A DNA stretch of 48,851 bases. Source: Fidelibacterota bacterium. Lineage in GTDB: Bacteria > Fidelibacterota > Marinisomatia > Marinisomatales > UBA1611. How positions within the stretch are numbered: position 1 is the first letter of the stretch; each line of letters starts with the position of its first letter. Positions 27,166 through 36,518 of this stretch are shown here, piece after piece. The notes under the pieces are model-generated. The model made no database searches. It had not been told where the DNA came from and worked only from the letters and a program-made list of their open reading frames with translations. The stretch lies in assembly GCA_018671775.1 (NCBI GenBank), contig JABHGY010000108.1, positions 1 through 48,851 on the forward strand. The letters run 5' to 3'. A program made the translations under genes and the position numbers.

Positions 27166-27666
27166 CTAAAATTGTTTGAGCGGATTGTCTCGCATCATTT
27201 GTTCAATAAAATTTTTGCTTTCTTGATGAATGGCCCTTTCTACATCTCCATATAAATTCTGACTTGTGGATTGTCCCAATATTTCATGAGAATAGATTTT
27301 AGATGTCATCACTTTTTTAGGTAAAAGAATTTTTCCTTTTGGTTTTGAATACCCTTCTGCAGAGATAGAAAAATCATAAACTGAAAAAATAACCAAAAAT
27401 GATGAGATCTCATCAACTCTTGAATCAATAATTTGTATATCTACACGTAAGATAGGTATCTGCTCATCTTCTATTTTTATATTATATTTTAACAAACGGA
27501 GTTCGAGTATTTGAGCAATACGTTTCTCCCATGTCAAATCTGCTACACCCTTCAACTTGATTTCTAAGTTTAAATCGTCAATCCCTTTTAGATTCCCATC
27601 GAACCATTTATCTTTAGCCAAAATATTCGAGAATAATAAAAATAATAATATCAATTCTTTCTTCAT
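27166..27666 (-). CDS. Exported protein of unknown function
   Basis: I do not recognise this 166-residue protein. Residues 1-17 (KELILLFLLFSNILA) are a signal peptide with no lipobox. The remainder has alternating hydrophobic residues suggesting beta strands, and a C-terminal helix (VERAIHQESKNFIEQMMRDN). There are no cysteines after the signal peptide. The gene begins 15 bases after the AGCS transporter stop, so they may be cotranscribed, but function does not obviously link them. Confidence 0.7.
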   Translation of the reverse strand: MKKELILLFLLFSNILAKDKWFDGNLKGIDDLNLEIKLKGVADLTWEKRIAQILELRLLKYNIKIEDEQIPILRVDIQIIDSRVDEISSFLVIFSVYDFSISAEGYSKPKGKILLPKKVMTSKIYSHEILGQSTSQNLYGDVERAIHQESKNFIEQMMRDNPLKQF

Positions 27667-27681
27667 AGGAAAAATTTAATC

Positions 27682-29046
27682 TTATTTTTCTTTGCTTTTA
27701 GAAAAATACCGACGCGTTTCTGCCATCACTTTGGGAGATAATAAAATTGCCGATATCATAGTCGGAATTGCCATTAAGGCAAACATGCCATCAATGAGAT
27801 TAATGGCTATATCAATAGAAATGACCGATGCCAAAACGATGGTGGCAAGGTAAAACCAATTATAAATGGGTTTTGCCTTCGTGCCAAAAAGATAACTTGT
27901 GCATTTCCGTCCGTAGTAAGAATATCCAAACATGGTGGATAAACTAAAGCTTAATACAGCCACAAATATTATCACTTGACCGAACAAACCCAATTCACTT
28001 TTGAATGCCATGGTGGTTAGGGTTACTCCATTATCTCCACCGTAATCCACGCCAGAAGCTAAAATGACAAATGCGGTAATCGAACACACGACGATGGTAT
28101 CAATAAAAGGACCTAACATGGCAACCAATCCTTCTCGGACGGGCTCTTTGGTTTTGGCTGCACCATGCGCCATAGCTTCCGTCCCAATCCCAGCTTCATT
28201 CGAAAATGCAGCGCGCTTAATGCCTACAATAATGATGGAACCCAACGCACCGCCCAAAACGGCATCTCCCGTAAAGGCATCCTGAAAAATTGATGCAATA
28301 ATAGCCGGAATATCTGAAATATGATTGACGAGAATAATCATGGCGGCAAAAAGATAGATGGCAACCATAAAAGGAACCAACCGTGAAGCAACTTTTCCAA
28401 TTCGCTTAATTCCGCCCAAAATCACCAAGGATACAATCAATGCAGTCATTAGTCCCGTAAGCGTGTCGCCAAGCATAGGATTATCCAAAAATAATTCATT
28501 CGGTCTATAAAATAAATCTCGAATTATTTGTGCCAATTGGTTTGCTTGAAAAAGGACAAAACAGCCAAATAATCCCGCAACGCTAAACAAGATGGCTAAG
28601 GGACGAAAAGCTTTTCCCAATCCTTCTTCAATAACATACATGGGACCACCTTGCACTTCACCTCGGTCATCTTTCCCTCGATACATAATACTTAGAGTGC
28701 AGGTAAAATATTTCGTGGACATACCAATAATCGCAGAAAGCCACATCCAAAATAAAGCACCTGGGCCACCCGTGTGAATCGCCAAAGCGACACCACCGAT
28801 ATTTCCCATTCCAACAGTACTTGCGAGCGCAGAGGATAAAGCTTCAAAATGTGAAATTTGTCCAGGATCATTTTCATCATCATATTTCCCTTGCAAAATT
28901 TTAATCGCATGAGGAAAATGTCGAAAGGGGATAAAACGACTGTATATCGTAAAAAATATTCCACCGCCCACCAATAGGATGATGAGAGGTGTCCCCCACA
29001 TAAACCCTGAAAAAGCAGACATGGCGCTATCTATAAATTGTAGCAT
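27682..29046 (-). CDS. Sodium:alanine (AGCS) symporter family protein
   Basis: A 454-residue polytopic membrane protein importing alanine, glycine or a related small amino acid with Na+. AGCS signatures are ALASTVGMGNIGGVALAIHTGGPGA (split across residues 70-94), then WLSAIIGMSTKYFTCTLSIM, GGPMYVIEEGLGK and FSNEAGIGTEAMAHGAAKT. Around ten to eleven hydrophobic segments are visible. The length fits the family. It is divergent from the lptG-like gene, with a 90-base AT-rich gap likely holding both promoters. Confidence 0.94.
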   Translation of the reverse strand: MLQFIDSAMSAFSGFMWGTPLIILLVGGGIFFTIYSRFIPFRHFPHAIKILQGKYDDENDPGQISHFEALSSALASTVGMGNIGGVALAIHTGGPGALFWMWLSAIIGMSTKYFTCTLSIMYRGKDDRGEVQGGPMYVIEEGLGKAFRPLAILFSVAGLFGCFVLFQANQLAQIIRDLFYRPNELFLDNPMLGDTLTGLMTALIVSLVILGGIKRIGKVASRLVPFMVAIYLFAAMIILVNHISDIPAIIASIFQDAFTGDAVLGGALGSIIIVGIKRAAFSNEAGIGTEAMAHGAAKTKEPVREGLVAMLGPFIDTIVVCSITAFVILASGVDYGGDNGVTLTTMAFKSELGLFGQVIIFVAVLSFSLSTMFGYSYYGRKCTSYLFGTKAKPIYNWFYLATIVLASVISIDIAINLIDGMFALMAIPTMISAILLSPKVMAETRRYFSKSKEK

Positions 29047-29139
29047 ATTTATGGACTCTCTTTCATATAATTGTGCATATTTATTTATAAAATATAGGCA
29101 ATATCCTAAAATACCATGCTTATTTTCTTTATTGATTTT

Positions 29140-30231
29140 ATGAAAAAATTCGACTTATATCTCCTACGACAGTTTTTCGGCATTTTTCTCATGGCGCTCC
29201 TGGGCTTTGTGAGCATTTTTATTATCGTGGACCTCATCGAAAATCTAGATCGATTTATTGACAATCATGTTCCATGGCCTATCGTAGGCTCTTATTATTT
29301 TTATTCTTTCCCCTGGTTTGTGAGCATCGCTCTACCCATGTCCGTCCTGATTGCTACTGTATTTAGTGTTGGCGGATTTGTCAAACGAAATGAATGGACA
29401 GCCATGAAATCATCTGGTATTTCACTCTATCGTCTCGCCCTCCCTTTATTTATTGTTGGATCAATAATAAGCATCGGATCTTTTATTTTAGACAACGAAT
29501 GGGTGTCTTGGGGAAATGAAAAACGATTTGAGATTGATCGCGATCATGTAAAACGGCGTTCAAGACATAAATTAAAAAATGTATTGAATAATATTTTTCT
29601 ACAAAAAAATTCGGATGCACATATTTCTCTTGCGAAATTTCGAATAGATAAAAAAAGAGGCAATGATTTAGCCATTGTTCAATTGCATGAAAAAGCTATC
29701 AAACAACGAATTGATGCAAAACACATTATTTGGAATCAAGATGTATCCCTCTGGCAGATTAAAGATTATTCTATTCGTTCTTTTTCTTTAGATGGAAAAG
29801 AAACAGCCGTCGTGATTTCAAAAAAAGATACGATTATTTCTTTGGGCTTTTCACCCCAAGATATTCAAAAGCAAGCGCGATCGCCTGAAGAATTAGACTA
29901 TTTTGAATTAACAAGTCGTATTGCTCAACTCAAATCTAATGGGGTAGATACGCTTCGATGGGAAGTGATTCGATATATGAAAATATCTTTTTCATTCACC
30001 TCATTGATTCTCATTTTGTTCGGTATTCCCCTGGTCGTTTTTAAGGAAGATAATAGTTTATCTTTCGGCGCTGGGATGAGCGTATTCGTTATTTTTTCTT
30101 ATTACGCATTTATTAAGTTTGGACAATCATTGGGATTTAATGGCATTTTAGAACCAATCCTCTCCGCTTGGCTTGGAAATATTCTCTTTTTCGCAGGTGG
30201 ATCTTTTTTATTGCTAAGGGCTAAAAAATAA
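29140..30231 (+). CDS. LptF/LptG family LPS export permease (YjgP/YjgQ)
   Basis: Inner-membrane permease of the Lpt ABC transporter moving LPS to the outer membrane with LptB. I prefer ATG 29140 (MKKFDLYLLRQFFGIF, 363 residues) over ATG 29116, which would add eight hydrophobic residues; neither has a clear ribosome binding site. The layout is classic: about three membrane helices, then a periplasmic jellyroll (residues 130-260, with SLWQIKDYSIRSFSLDGKET), then three helices (SFTSLILILFGIPLVVF). LptB and LptC are encoded near 42-43 kb; the second permease is not in the window. Confidence 0.88.
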   Translation: MKKFDLYLLRQFFGIFLMALLGFVSIFIIVDLIENLDRFIDNHVPWPIVGSYYFYSFPWFVSIALPMSVLIATVFSVGGFVKRNEWTAMKSSGISLYRLALPLFIVGSIISIGSFILDNEWVSWGNEKRFEIDRDHVKRRSRHKLKNVLNNIFLQKNSDAHISLAKFRIDKKRGNDLAIVQLHEKAIKQRIDAKHIIWNQDVSLWQIKDYSIRSFSLDGKETAVVISKKDTIISLGFSPQDIQKQARSPEELDYFELTSRIAQLKSNGVDTLRWEVIRYMKISFSFTSLILILFGIPLVVFKEDNSLSFGAGMSVFVIFSYYAFIKFGQSLGFNGILEPILSAWLGNILFFAGGSFLLLRAKK

Positions 30232-30300
30232 CGTTGAGAATTATCTTTCTAAAATTTTGAAAATATATCTGGAAACAACTTAAAGCTTGAGGGACTATCC

Positions 30301-30460
30301 ATAAATGGATTCCGCATCTCGTGCGGAATGACAAGCTTGCTTTATCAAACTCACAATTTAATTGTCATGCCGGAATTTTCGCAGAAAATATCCGGTATCC
30401 ACCTGGAGCTTGACTGAAAATCTTTAGATGAGTTTCGTGTTTCTGAGCGGAATGACGCAT
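30301..30460. repeat. Palindromic intergenic repeat region
   Basis: The gap between the lptG-like gene and the DUF5723 gene holds strong palindromes. ATTCCGCA (30309-30316) pairs perfectly with TGCGGAAT (30322-30329). CCGGA near 30371 pairs with TCCGG near 30391 around a partly paired TTTTC/GAAAA core. The segment 30386-30458 has a diverged copy in opposite orientation at 47548-47623. It does not encode anything and resembles dispersed non-coding repeats of the 'CGGAATGAC' kind. Confidence 0.7.
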
Positions 30461-30487
30461 GTCAGTAAAGTTCAAAGTTTGTGGGAC

Positions 30488-31864
30488 TTATTCCAAATTA
30501 TCCGCTGGCTTTGGACGTTTCCGTGATTTAAAACTTGTGATTGTTAAGCCTAGAGAAAAATTAAATCCACGCATGGTTTGAATCCACATTCCATTACGGA
30601 AGCCAAAACCCAAATCAAAAATAATGGGACCTTTATGAAATCCAAGTCCTAAAGATAATTCTTTCGCATCACCGCCCGCCCAGCTATACCCAAGTCTGAT
30701 CGGAATATTATCTAATTTTGTCCACTCCACTCCAAAAGACCAACGCCATTTTGCTTTCGAGTAATATTCGTTGCTGAACCCCGTAATTAAATCACTGGCT
30801 AAAAGAAATGTTTCCGTTCGTTTCGATACGCCCAAACGAAAAGTAGCTGGATAGCGTGTTACAAAAGGGCGAGCGCTCCCATTTGCAGTGGTATCTTTGA
30901 TAATTTCTGAATGATTATAAAACAAGGAATCTTGTGATAATTTATCCGCACGAAGGGTATCGATGGTATAGGTAAATAAAACCGATTCACTGGGACCCAA
31001 TTCTTCTCCCTGCCACGTAAAAGGATAAATTCCAGGGATGGAAATGCCCGGACCTCCTTCATCTTTTTTGAGCGTTTTATTCCAGGTGATATTGCCTTTC
31101 GCGTTAATGAGAGATGCGCCAAAAGCCCAGCCATCAAATTCTTGGGTAACCACACCAATATCCAAACCCAAACCAGCACCCCCAAATCCTTGGCGTATGA
31201 GATATTTCCCCGAACCGTAAAGCCCTAAATCATCCGTAATCAGGGTCGCTGAAGAACTATCAGAATCGATCCCAAAATAAAAAAGACCTTGAAGATATTT
31301 GACTGTTGCTCCAAATGATAAATTTTTAAATGGAACCGCAAATGTCACGCCATATTCATTTATCCCCAGCATTTCGTAGCCCAAAGTCATATCCAGCTCT
31401 GGTTTATCCGCATTGCCATACATCATCAATTCTAATAGACCTATGGGCAATTTATAATTGGCTAAAAAGATGGCATTTGACGTAAATGCTAAATTTTCAT
31501 ACGCAAAGTTTAAAACAGGAATTGGAAGATGAAAATCTTGGAAAAAAGTGAGTCCACCCGCATCTTGAAATTCTAGAAATAGTTTATCCTTATCTGCAGT
31601 ATAAAGGGTATCACCACTATATTCTGACAGCGTTTCAAATGAAATGAAATTCCCGATCACGCCAGCATCAAACCCAAATAATTGCAATTGAAAAGGTTTA
31701 TCTTGTTGAAACCCAATGAGCGCAGGATTATATCCAACAGAAAATATACCGTCTGCAATTGTTGTATAAGTCCCTGCTAAACCCACAACACGAGGATCTC
31801 GTTTAGTTTGCCCAACTGCAATCGTTAAAACAATCAAAATGAAGATGATACATCTTTTTATCAT
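30488..31864 (-). CDS. DUF5723-like outer-membrane beta-barrel protein
   Basis: A 458-residue protein with a signal peptide (IIFILIVLTIAVGQ) and then RDPRVVGLAGTYTTIADGIFSVGYNPA. That start is typical of PorV/TraF/FadL-like barrels in which an exported mature N terminus begins with a 'GLAGxxTAxADGxxAxxxNPA' segment. The rest alternates aromatic and glycine-rich strands (GFGGAGLGLDIGVV, LGLGFHKGPIIFDLGFGFRNG) ending in strand-like sequence. Transport substrate is unknown. The start overlaps the stop of the 1018-residue lipoprotein by 4 bases, so the two are translationally coupled. Confidence 0.78.
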   Translation of the reverse strand: MIKRCIIFILIVLTIAVGQTKRDPRVVGLAGTYTTIADGIFSVGYNPALIGFQQDKPFQLQLFGFDAGVIGNFISFETLSEYSGDTLYTADKDKLFLEFQDAGGLTFFQDFHLPIPVLNFAYENLAFTSNAIFLANYKLPIGLLELMMYGNADKPELDMTLGYEMLGINEYGVTFAVPFKNLSFGATVKYLQGLFYFGIDSDSSSATLITDDLGLYGSGKYLIRQGFGGAGLGLDIGVVTQEFDGWAFGASLINAKGNITWNKTLKKDEGGPGISIPGIYPFTWQGEELGPSESVLFTYTIDTLRADKLSQDSLFYNHSEIIKDTTANGSARPFVTRYPATFRLGVSKRTETFLLASDLITGFSNEYYSKAKWRWSFGVEWTKLDNIPIRLGYSWAGGDAKELSLGLGFHKGPIIFDLGFGFRNGMWIQTMRGFNFSLGLTITSFKSRKRPKPADNLE

Positions 31865-34800
31865 TTGAAAATCCTGCCGTTCTGATTCTTTGCTTTAATA
31901 AAGGATAGGCTTTTTTTATTAACTCGCACAGCATTTGGTCTAATAATAAGATAATATCCATTCATATCTCGAATGGAGCCATCTGAACTAGAAATTCTTA
32001 AACGCACTTTATCATGAGATGTGGGAAAATCAACCGTTGCGCTCAAATCCCAAGTATAAGATGCTAGGTTTTCTGCTTCTGCCACAATAGACGACCAATG
32101 AGCGTCATTGTTAATCTCGGGACTTTCTATGGTGGAATAATCTATATTTATGGTTTCTATATTGCCATAATTTTTCCATAATATCTCGTAGGATTGATCC
32201 GCATACAAGGTATCTCCTCCATTTGGCCAAGTAATCAAAAGCTCATTTGGAGAACTTTCCATCATGCCTGTGCTGCTTAAACGAAAAGTGATGAATGAAT
32301 TGATATCCAAATAATCTGCCGTCGTCATATATACGGATTGACTATCCGTTCCATTCAAATGAAATCTAGGCGCCACATAATGATCACCATAATCTGTTAA
32401 AAGAAAAATACGATTAGAATCCATGGTGCTTAAAAATGTCCCTGTGCCCGCTTCATGCACCATCCCTGGCGGAAAGCCGGAAGAATCGCCTTCGATATAA
32501 TAGCTCACAGGGTCGGGTAAAATAAATTTCCATAGCGTATCCACATAAGAAATCACAGTCTCTGTTCCCGATACAGCTCGGTGGACTAAATAAGGAATGC
32601 CATCCACGCATTCAGAAAAATCTGTCATAACATTAAAAATATAAATATCACTAGTATCTGGATCTAATGCTGAGCATTGGTTCACAATATATATTTCATC
32701 CAAGAGATCCCAGCCTTCTTGAACCACCAAGGAATCTCGGAGCGTGGCTAACATTTCGGCTGTGGTATCATAAGGAAAATAGGATTGATTCGACATCAAA
32801 ATAGATAACTCAGCACCAAAAGGAATCGCATTTATCACATTGGACGTGAGTTCAGCGTGAATGAGAGAATTCCGAATACGATTTCGGTTTTCCGGATCAA
32901 ATTCTGTAATCGGCGTTGGGAGCGCAGAAATAAAAGTCATAGGTGCCATCATCACTTCAAAAGGAGCAACCAATCGGTAAGCACCAGAAATTGCTTTGCC
33001 TACTTCGATGGTACCGCGCCCATCTACTCGTGATTCAGATTCTACCACCAAGCTCACAGGATTAATTGAGAGTAGTTCAATAATGTTTGCGCAATTTTCA
33101 TCTGATGGTACCAGTTGGGACCAAGAGGGAAGACTATCTGATTTCGAATTAAAAATTTGCGTGAGTGTCCCCTCTTTATTCAATTCGATTACAGTCATGG
33201 CCGTATCAATATCATTTATTGGATATCCTATGGAATCCACATTTACACATAAATTAGTTGTATCCCCAAAGGTATCCACACCTTTCATATTGATACTCAA
33301 CATGACAGGTAATTTAATCTGACTATACATGATAAACTGAATACGCACATCTGTCATGGTCATCCCCGTGAGTCCTTGAGGCATATTTTCCATGGATTGT
33401 GTAGAGCTTGGAAAAGCCATAAAAACATAGGCTTCCAGCGATTCAAAACGCATAGAATACATACGGACCTTTAGCCCCAAACCGCCAAGATACTCATCTT
33501 TTAAAGAAATAACGGTTGTTTGCGCTGGAATAGAAACATCTAATCCCAATTCCATTTTATCGATTGCAGAGTCTGGATATTGCGTGCTTTGAAAATTGTA
33601 TCCTTTTAAATCAAAATCACGATTAATCACATTTCCTGTTGAAAGCGCAGTATCAATCAAAACCGAATCAGACCCAAGAGGTGGAACAAAATTTTGAAAA
33701 TTGATGCGAAAGTTAATATCAAAGGGAAACGTGCTTTCCAAATCAGAAATAGTCAGGCGATTGGCCGTATTATCAATGCCCTCTGTTTTGAGTGTTGCCT
33801 GAAAAAGAGACAGGCTGGTTTCACCACCATCATCACCTCCTTGTGCTGGAAAACTCATATCAGGTTTTGGAATATCTAATACCGTCTCTAAAATATTTAC
33901 CTCAGCAGAATCCAAAGTGGGGATATTCAGATTAAGAATTAGATTGACTAACATAGAATCATTGGCCGGAATTACAACCGTTTCGCCACTGGCCACATCA
34001 GCAGAATCCAACTTGAAACCAAGATTAATTTTGATTTTTTCTTTTAACCGTTTTCCTAGAAGAAGCGTGGTATCCGTATATGAAATATTACTACCAATCG
34101 TCGGGCTTGTCTCATGCTGTGCTAAGGTATCATTCGTTAAAACGGCTCCCGTAAAAAGTCCAGATTGTGCTTGAATCAAATCTTTGGGAATCCTTTGGTT
34201 TGCAATAGATGTAATAAATTGTGCTAGATTGATATCATCATCACCCATAACCAAAGCATTGATACTTTCCACAATTTGAGGGTCACTCGCCAGATCAATA
34301 TCACTAAAACCTAAATTTAATTCTACGAGTGCTTCGGTGAGAATCGAATCAACAGCCGTATTAAAAACATTCACAATGAAATTCCATGTTTCAGCTGTTA
34401 TTGTTCGATCTACTGCTGGAGGCATATAGAATGTCGCAGCCGACCAAGTGGCTGGATTTGCTTCAACATAAGTATTATCAAAATAAGGTCCATTGGAACC
34501 AGCCTCATAACTCACGACGGGCAAACTCATATTAATAGGAGAGACTGGAATTTCAAATGTGCTTAAATCTACGCCAGGTATTGGCGTCGCTGGAATATCA
34601 GTATCAAGATAACCACCATCAAAATCTACCTTCAAATTATCGTCATCAATGGCTTGAGACGGCAATTCTCCTTCAAAAATTAACTCCATTCCTAAACTGT
34701 CATCACGATTAAAGATGTTGACACTATCCACAATTCCATCAAGAGAATACCGGGTTTGGACTAATGGAATCTTGATATCGATAAACCAAGTGGGCTTTTC

Positions 34801-34917
34801 GAATTTCTCGGTTTTCTCAAAATCGCAAGCACTCAAGAGGAATAAGGCTAAAAGGCCACTGAAATAAAAAATACTTAAATATTTTTTATCAGGTCTATTT
34901 CTCGGATGATTTTTCAT
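31861..34917 (-). CDS. Very large lipoprotein, function unknown, with C-terminal Kre9/KNH-like domain
   Basis: A 1018-residue protein. A lipoprotein signal ends at FLLSAC with Cys31. Residues 40-880 are beta-rich with many Asp/Ser/Thr, and I recognise no domain there. Residues 890-985 (ELLITWPNGGDTLYADQSY, then EILWKNYGNIETINIDYST and YTWDLSATVDFPTSHDKVRL) match the Kre9/KNH-type 'W/P-NGGE ... I-W' beta domain common in secreted FCB proteins. The gene runs into the DUF5723 barrel gene with a 4-base overlap, suggesting the two work together at the outer membrane. It is separated from ahcY by 110 bases. Confidence 0.78.
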   Translation of the reverse strand: MKNHPRNRPDKKYLSIFYFSGLLALFLLSACDFEKTEKFEKPTWFIDIKIPLVQTRYSLDGIVDSVNIFNRDDSLGMELIFEGELPSQAIDDDNLKVDFDGGYLDTDIPATPIPGVDLSTFEIPVSPINMSLPVVSYEAGSNGPYFDNTYVEANPATWSAATFYMPPAVDRTITAETWNFIVNVFNTAVDSILTEALVELNLGFSDIDLASDPQIVESINALVMGDDDINLAQFITSIANQRIPKDLIQAQSGLFTGAVLTNDTLAQHETSPTIGSNISYTDTTLLLGKRLKEKIKINLGFKLDSADVASGETVVIPANDSMLVNLILNLNIPTLDSAEVNILETVLDIPKPDMSFPAQGGDDGGETSLSLFQATLKTEGIDNTANRLTISDLESTFPFDINFRINFQNFVPPLGSDSVLIDTALSTGNVINRDFDLKGYNFQSTQYPDSAIDKMELGLDVSIPAQTTVISLKDEYLGGLGLKVRMYSMRFESLEAYVFMAFPSSTQSMENMPQGLTGMTMTDVRIQFIMYSQIKLPVMLSINMKGVDTFGDTTNLCVNVDSIGYPINDIDTAMTVIELNKEGTLTQIFNSKSDSLPSWSQLVPSDENCANIIELLSINPVSLVVESESRVDGRGTIEVGKAISGAYRLVAPFEVMMAPMTFISALPTPITEFDPENRNRIRNSLIHAELTSNVINAIPFGAELSILMSNQSYFPYDTTAEMLATLRDSLVVQEGWDLLDEIYIVNQCSALDPDTSDIYIFNVMTDFSECVDGIPYLVHRAVSGTETVISYVDTLWKFILPDPVSYYIEGDSSGFPPGMVHEAGTGTFLSTMDSNRIFLLTDYGDHYVAPRFHLNGTDSQSVYMTTADYLDINSFITFRLSSTGMMESSPNELLITWPNGGDTLYADQSYEILWKNYGNIETINIDYSTIESPEINNDAHWSSIVAEAENLASYTWDLSATVDFPTSHDKVRLRISSSDGSIRDMNGYYLIIRPNAVRVNKKSLSFIKAKNQNGRIFK

Positions 34918-35027
34918 AAACGTTTATTTACCATTGGACTACCGCACATGAATTTGGCCTTTTTTTCATCATCATACCACAATAAAAATGGATAACGAAT
35001 CTTCTGCTATTTGATATTTATTTTTTC

Positions 35028-36413
35028 CTAATATCGATAATCGTCTGGCTTATATGGACCTTCGATTGTCACATTAATATACTCGGCTTGTGCTTCTGTC
35101 AATTGCGTTAATACACCACCAAAACCCTTCACCATACCTGAAGCAACTTCTTCATCCAATCTTTTGGGAAGTACTTCAACCGTAATTTTGGATACTTTTT
35201 CATCAGAAGATAAATTAGCAAATTTTGCATCAAATAAATGTATTTGAGCTAATACTTGATTTGCAAATGAACCGTCCATAATCCGAGATGGGTGCCCTGT
35301 CGCATTGCCCAAATTAACCAATCGACCCTCGGATAAAAGGATGAGATAGTTGTTTTTGTCATCACTTCTAAAGATGCGATGAACTTGCGGTTTTACCTCA
35401 TTCCACTCCCAGTTATCGCGCATAAATTTCGTATCGATTTCATTATCAAAATGTCCAATATTACAAACCACTGCTCCACTTTTTAACGTTTCCAACATGG
35501 AACGATCACACACATTTACATTGCCAGTCGTCGTAACAATTAAATCTGTTTTAGACAATAAATCTGTATTGATACCCTCTATGGTTCCTGTGTTAATTCC
35601 ATTTTTGTAAGGAGAAATAACTTCATATCCATCCATACATGCTTGCATAGCACAAATAGGATCAATTTCACTAATGCGAACAATCATACCTTCTTGTCTC
35701 AGAGACTGAGCGGATCCTTTCCCCACATCACCATAGCCAATAACTAAAGCTTTTTTGCCAGACAACAACATATCTGTCCCTCGCTTAATCGCATCATTGA
35801 GCGAATGACGACATCCATATTTATTATCATTTTTGGATTTGGTCACAGAATCATTTACATTAATAACGGGCACTTTAAGCGAACCTTTTTGAAGCATTTC
35901 CAAAAGACGATGGACACCTGTTGTTGTTTCTTCACTAATTCCATGGATATTGTCTAAGATTTCAGGATATTTCTCGTGCAACATTTGCGTTAAATCACCC
36001 CCATCATCCAAAACCATATTCGCTTCCCACGGCTTCCCATCCTTGAGAATCGTTTGCTCAATGCACCATAAAAATTCTTCTTCCGTTTCACCTTTCCATG
36101 CAAATGTTGCAATATCGGCAGCGACCATTGCGGCAGCGGCATGATCTTGCGTAGAGAATATATTGCAGGATGACCATCGGACTTTTGCACCCAAATCAAT
36201 CAAAGTTTCCATCAAGACAGCGGTTTGAATTGTCATATGAATACATCCCAATATATTCGCACCTGCCAAAGGTTGTTCGCTTTTGTATTTTTCACGTAGC
36301 GTCATTAAAGCAGGCATTTCTGCTTCCGCTAGTTCTATTTCTTTTCGACCATAATCAGCCAAAGTAAGATCGGCTACTTTATAATCATTATTATCGATGG
36401 TTGGATTGTTCAT
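35028..36413 (-). CDS. ahcY: Adenosylhomocysteinase (S-adenosylhomocysteine hydrolase)
   Basis: Hydrolyses SAH to adenosine and homocysteine, relieving product inhibition of methyltransferases. I chose the ATG ending at 36413, which has GGAG at a good distance (36420-36423); the in-frame ATG 36425 contains that GGAG. This gives 461 residues. Signatures are the NAD loop [36 protein letters not shown] with the catalytic Lys/Asp region, and [13 protein letters not shown]. The C terminus is the classic [12 protein letters not shown] probable SAH riboswitch sits 30 bases upstream, so substrate-responsive control is expected. metK lies upstream on the same strand. Confidence 0.97.
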   Translation of the reverse strand: MNNPTIDNNDYKVADLTLADYGRKEIELAEAEMPALMTLREKYKSEQPLAGANILGCIHMTIQTAVLMETLIDLGAKVRWSSCNIFSTQDHAAAAMVAADIATFAWKGETEEEFLWCIEQTILKDGKPWEANMVLDDGGDLTQMLHEKYPEILDNIHGISEETTTGVHRLLEMLQKGSLKVPVINVNDSVTKSKNDNKYGCRHSLNDAIKRGTDMLLSGKKALVIGYGDVGKGSAQSLRQEGMIVRISEIDPICAMQACMDGYEVISPYKNGINTGTIEGINTDLLSKTDLIVTTTGNVNVCDRSMLETLKSGAVVCNIGHFDNEIDTKFMRDNWEWNEVKPQVHRIFRSDDKNNYLILLSEGRLVNLGNATGHPSRIMDGSFANQVLAQIHLFDAKFANLSSDEKVSKITVEVLPKRLDEEVASGMVKGFGGVLTQLTEAQAEYINVTIEGPYKPDDYRY

Positions 36414-36443
36414 TTTATTCTCCATTTTTGTTGCTAATCAAAA

Positions 36444-36503
36444 TGAACGCCGTTTTAATTCGCCAAGCCTCTTGGATATATCCAATGCAACGTTCCTTGG
36501 CAA
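36444..36503 (-). promoter_or_regulatory. Probable SAH riboswitch in the ahcY leader
   Basis: Read on the minus strand, GCCAAG (36501-36496) pairs with CTTGGC (36467-36462) as stem P1. TTGGA/TCCAA forms an internal hairpin (36485-36472), and GAACG (36495-36491) pairs with CGTTC (36449-36445) beyond P1, giving the pseudoknot of SAH riboswitches. Unpaired conserved pieces also match the known Ralstonia-type element as I recall it: AGGA after P1, TTGCA, GAGGC before the P1 3' arm, and AAACGGCG. Both P1 and the pseudoknot differ from that element by compensating changes. The site lies between metK and ahcY, close to the ahcY ribosome binding site, consistent with an on-switch for SAH disposal. 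Confidence 0.85.
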
Positions 36504-36518
36504 TTCAAGTTTATATAT

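Noticed and set aside
34918-35027. Terminator or small gene between the large lipoprotein gene and ahcY
   Set aside because: No stable stem followed by a T-run on the relevant strand and no open frame with a start and ribosome binding site.
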